This document shows positions 61,167 through 64,000 of a stretch of 64,000 bases of DNA, piece after piece. The position numbers and the translations under genes were made by a program. The stretch is from Leptodactylus fallax. Its lineage: Eukaryota; Chordata; Amphibia; Anura; Leptodactylidae. Location of the stretch: NCBI GenBank assembly GCA_947044405.1, contig CAMRHE010001102.1, forward strand, positions 62,001 through 126,000, read 5' to 3'. The number at the start of each line of letters is the position of its first letter. Within the stretch, counting starts at the first letter, position 1. Below the pieces are notes generated by a model, which did no database searches, was not told where the DNA came from, and worked only from the letters and a program-made list of their open reading frames with translations.

Positions 61167-62334
61167 CAAAAAGACTACTGAAAACCACCCATAACCGTAA
61201 CAAAAATAAAGATGGTATTTTTAGACATAAATTGCCTTGTACAAATTAGAAACATCAGTGGCGGTTCTACTTTGTGAAAAAACGGAAACAACCACATAAC
61301 ACCTATAAGAATAACCATATTGGTCTACAATAATGGCATCAAGGAGTGTATACATAAATCTGTACACTCGAGAATAAAGAGTTGTTAAAAGTCAGGTAGG
61401 AGACCCTTTTCATGGACTATATAATGTGAAACCTCTAAGATGACTGGCCAAAACTGCATTGAATTTATTTTTTCCTAGAGGGTTGGTGGTTTTGAAGATA
61501 GCCAGCAGGTATATGATGGAAGTTGTAGTCTACCAAAGGAAAATGGTTTTAGATATAAGGGATGATTTTCTGGGAGTTCAATATTAATGAGCTGCCCTTC
61601 AGATAAGTCAGTGAGATTGGTTGGGTGTAGACTGGTCAACATGAAAGTGCTGGAAAACCCCTTTAAGTTGTGCCAAGGACCACCCATGGCAGTCCTTTCT
61701 CAGTATGGTTTTTAAAAGTGAGGCTCTAGTTCGATGAAGTTTTCCTAGAACAGAGCTCATTTTGAGCATGCATACATTTTCCATGTGAAGAGAGGAATAT
61801 GTTGCGGTCAGACACCTCCACCTGTCATGAAAAAAAAAAAAAACCCCATCAGATCCTACGTTCCTCTTGACATCTGCAGAACAAGTGTCAATGGAATATC
61901 TAATACACATAACATGGTGGCTGGACTTGCTGAACTTGGCAGGTATGGCCGATGTTAGTCTAATGTGCATGCCCAGCTTGTGTCCCTTTGCATTCCATGT
62001 TTGGGAAATTTGCTCTTCTACACTTTTTTTCCAGCTCAATGGGGCAACTATGGCACAAGGAAGGAGCGAAAACACTCCCCAATTCCTTAGGAACAGTTTC
62101 TCCTTTCCTTTGCGACACAATCTTCCACATGCGATGTGCAAGGGACCTTATGGAATTCTGGCAGTTTATGTTAGTTAATGAGGAAACCATCAAATACAAG
62201 GGATGCGGCAAATGGAATTTTTACAAATCCTTTCCAAAACATCTGGCTGCTGCAGTAAAATATAACAAGGTGGGCAGAATGTTGTCTGTGAACAGGGCAA
62301 TTTGTAAAATAGCAGGCATGAGATTAAAATATTC

Positions 62335-62490
62335 TCTTAGATTGTAAACTCTTGCGAGCAGGGCCCTTAGTCCCGTTGTGTGAATTGACTATTATTCTAA
62401 TTATCTTTGTCTGTATTTGAACCCTACAATTTGTAAAGTGCTGAGGAATATGTTGGCGCTAAATAAAATGTATTATTATTATTACTACTA
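62335..62490 (+). repeat. LINE 3'-end fragment, family 1
   Basis: TTAGATTGTAAACTCTTGCG, AGCAGGGCCCTTAGTCCCGT, TTGAACCCTACAATTTGTAA and GAATATGTTGGCGCTAAATA are followed by (ATT)n. It is the reverse complement of 6140-6300 and 15335-15480. Confidence 0.85.
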
Positions 62491-63644
62491 CTCCTCACTA
62501 CACTCTTTCACGTCCCTTAGCATTTGGATGGAGGGGGCAGAAGTAGGGAGCAGGACAATTACATCTCACATCACAGCACAGACCTGTCAGATGGCAATTC
62601 CTGCTCTTTAAATGAGGGGTTTAAATAACCTTGCACCAACACCAAGGAATGAAAGGAATGTCCGAGCCAGCAGTGTACAGTGCACCCTGCGGAGTGGATG
62701 AAAGTGATGTCCACATTATAGCAGCCAAACAACCAACATCACAATCACTTTACACAACAACCCCTAGGAGGCAAGCTGTAAGTGAGGCAACTACTACAGA
62801 GCTATTCTTTACTCCCTTTTCCTCTAGATCATAAGCCCAAAACAGGATGTATACAGGATGGTCTTTCCACTAGTAGTAAAGGGGTTCTGTTTATTTAGAA
62901 TTGATGGTCTATCCCTAAGATAAGCTATCAATATTAGATCTGCTGGGATATGGGTAGATCTGTACCAAGACACCACAATCCACACTGCTCATTTGTTATA
63001 CAAACTGTAGCGGCGAGTGTAGGGACCGCAGTGATGCCCTATAGACTTCAAGGGGACAGAGCTGCGGCACCTAGATTCATCGCTATAGTTTGTAAGGCGA
63101 GTGAGCAGCGCAGCTTGTGGTATGTAAACATTACTGAGAGCTATGCCTTCTTGGTACAGATCTCTGGCGATTCAAAATTCAGAACATCCTAAGTATGGGA
63201 CAAATACTAGAAGGGTTATTGCATAGCAATAGGTCAGGTGACCGCAATGACCACTATGCCTGTGCTTAGATTTCAGTGCAATGTGGTAGTCCTCTAGTTT
63301 TGATCACAAAAAGATGTAGGCACAGCATCACACGGACTTATTTTATAGCACCATTATGTCAACATATTCTGGGAAAGGAATATGCAAAGAAGTTCTTCTT
63401 GATGAGAAAAAGGGTAACTTGCTCTAGGGCCACAGTTGTAAGTAACCCAGAACATCTCTAAAAAAGAAGAGACCCATCCACCCACAACTGTTTTGGGGTT
63501 ATTACAGTGCACCTCTACAAGTAGGAGACATAGTACGCCTTCCGGCTAAAATATTTCAACGCACGCATAAAAACAAGATCAGACATTAATGAATAAACTA
63601 ATTCCAAAGGAAATTCTACAATAGCAACATTCTAAGCATCAATT

Positions 63645-63646
<2 letters not shown>

Positions 63647-63682
<36 letters not shown>
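63647..63682. repeat. (AC)n microsatellite
   Basis: About 35 bp of AC repeat. Confidence 0.9.
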
Positions 63683-63684
<2 letters not shown>

Positions 63685-63796
63685 AACGTGTGCTTTATGG
63701 ATATCGTAGCAAAAGAAAAGCTAGGCTTATGGTCACCTATTTTACATATAGAATATATCTTTAACAGTAATTTAGTGATATCAGCATAGCCATGGC

Positions 63797-63905
63797 TAGT
63801 GTTCTCTATTGTTATCCTGTCTTTTCTGATGTAAATAAGGTGACTGCAGAAAAGAAAACCAAAGAATGGCAAGGTAGGCCTAGTGGCCATAGTGAAAATA
63901 TAAGG
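63797..63905. repeat. dispersed repeat shared with 53804-53940
   Basis: Same order of motifs as the copy in intron 2 (CTCTATTGTTATCCTGTC; AAGGTGACTGCAGAAAAG; GTGGCCATAGTGAAAATA). It ends just before the Tc1-like copy C. Confidence 0.65.
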
Positions 63906-63910
63906 ATATA

Positions 63911-64000
63911 CACACGTTTAATGAAAGAAAAACCCACAATGGTCACAGAAATAACTTGAATCTGACAAAACTTGAAATTGCCAAAATACATGTTGACAAG
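63911..64000 (+). mobile_element. Tc1-like transposon copy C, left end (cut by window)
   Basis: After TA (63909-63910) the sequence CACACGTTTAATGAAAGAAA matches the left repeat of copy A (46817) except that about 25 bp between two CG dinucleotides are missing. The match continues through GGTCACAGAAATAACTTGAA to TCTGACAAAA and then jumps into transposase codons (LEIAKIHVDK) in the same frame as copy A's VDKP. The element continues past the window. Confidence 0.85.

Larger units (their letters stand above)
60900..64000 (-). other. ism1: ism1 intron 1 (part)
   Basis: No exon with a signal peptide and no CpG-rich promoter-like region was seen up to the window edge, so this is taken as intron 1. 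It holds (AT)n at 61126-61166, a LINE tail at 62335-62480, MITE-like DNA from about 62873 to 63110 (AGGGGTTCTGTTTATTTAGA; GATGGTCTATCCCTAAGATA), (AC)n and a Tc1-like end. 61170-62330 contains only chance open frames on both strands. Confidence 0.6.

Noticed and set aside
61608..62141. Open frame of 177 codons on the minus strand, overlapped by a 119-codon frame on the plus strand
   Set aside because: There is no recognisable domain, a run of Phe comes from a poly-A tract, no splice signals frame it, and both strands are open by chance in the same place.
60900..64000. Search for ism1 exon 1 (signal peptide)
   Set aside because: No leucine-rich signal peptide frame followed by a phase-0 donor was found on the minus strand, and no GC-rich promoter region.

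Overview
This is nuclear DNA of a vertebrate, most likely a non-pipid frog. It is AT-rich, its only real genes are split by long introns, and it is packed with TTAA-flanked foldback MITEs, Tc1-like transposons and 3' ends of LINEs of a kind familiar from anuran genomes. Almost every open reading frame in the window is chance, low complexity or repeat-derived. The species call is inference from repeat content.

Two protein-coding genes are present and converge tail to tail. The last coding exon of tasp1 (threonine aspartase 1, + strand) lies at 10731-10817; the rest of that gene is to the left, outside the window. ism1 (isthmin-1, - strand) occupies 40431-60899 with five coding exons (exons 2-6), all with canonical GT-AG borders and matching phases. 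Joined, they give 411 codons plus a stop, covering everything except the signal-peptide exon, which must lie beyond 64000. Exon 4 carries the thrombospondin type-1 repeat and exon 6 the AMOP domain. Human chromosome 20 has the same neighbouring, convergent ISM1/TASP1 arrangement, so this is conserved synteny. The roughly 29 kb between the two stop codons shows no further gene.

Layout: 1-10.7 kb is the last tasp1 intron, with a dense run of MITEs at 0.8-5 kb and a 5'-truncated non-LTR retrotransposon at 6.1-7.5 kb. 10.7-12 kb is the tasp1 terminal exon and probable 3' UTR. 12-40 kb is repeat-rich intergenic DNA, with two hAT-like elements that each contain a minisatellite of about 31 bp, a Tc1-like element with other repeats nested in it, and many foldbacks. 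40.4-61 kb is ism1, whose introns hold three Tc1-like elements, more MITEs and several microsatellites. 61-64 kb is intron 1 or upstream DNA of ism1 and ends inside another Tc1-like copy.

The most informative structures are the nested transposons, the nine foldback elements with intact TTAA on both sides (resembling the T2-type MITEs known from Xenopus), two non-identical internal-deletion derivatives of one Tc1 family, and a frog-specific RKE in place of the RKD tripeptide reported to bind integrin in mammalian isthmin. I found no convincing undescribed gene system.
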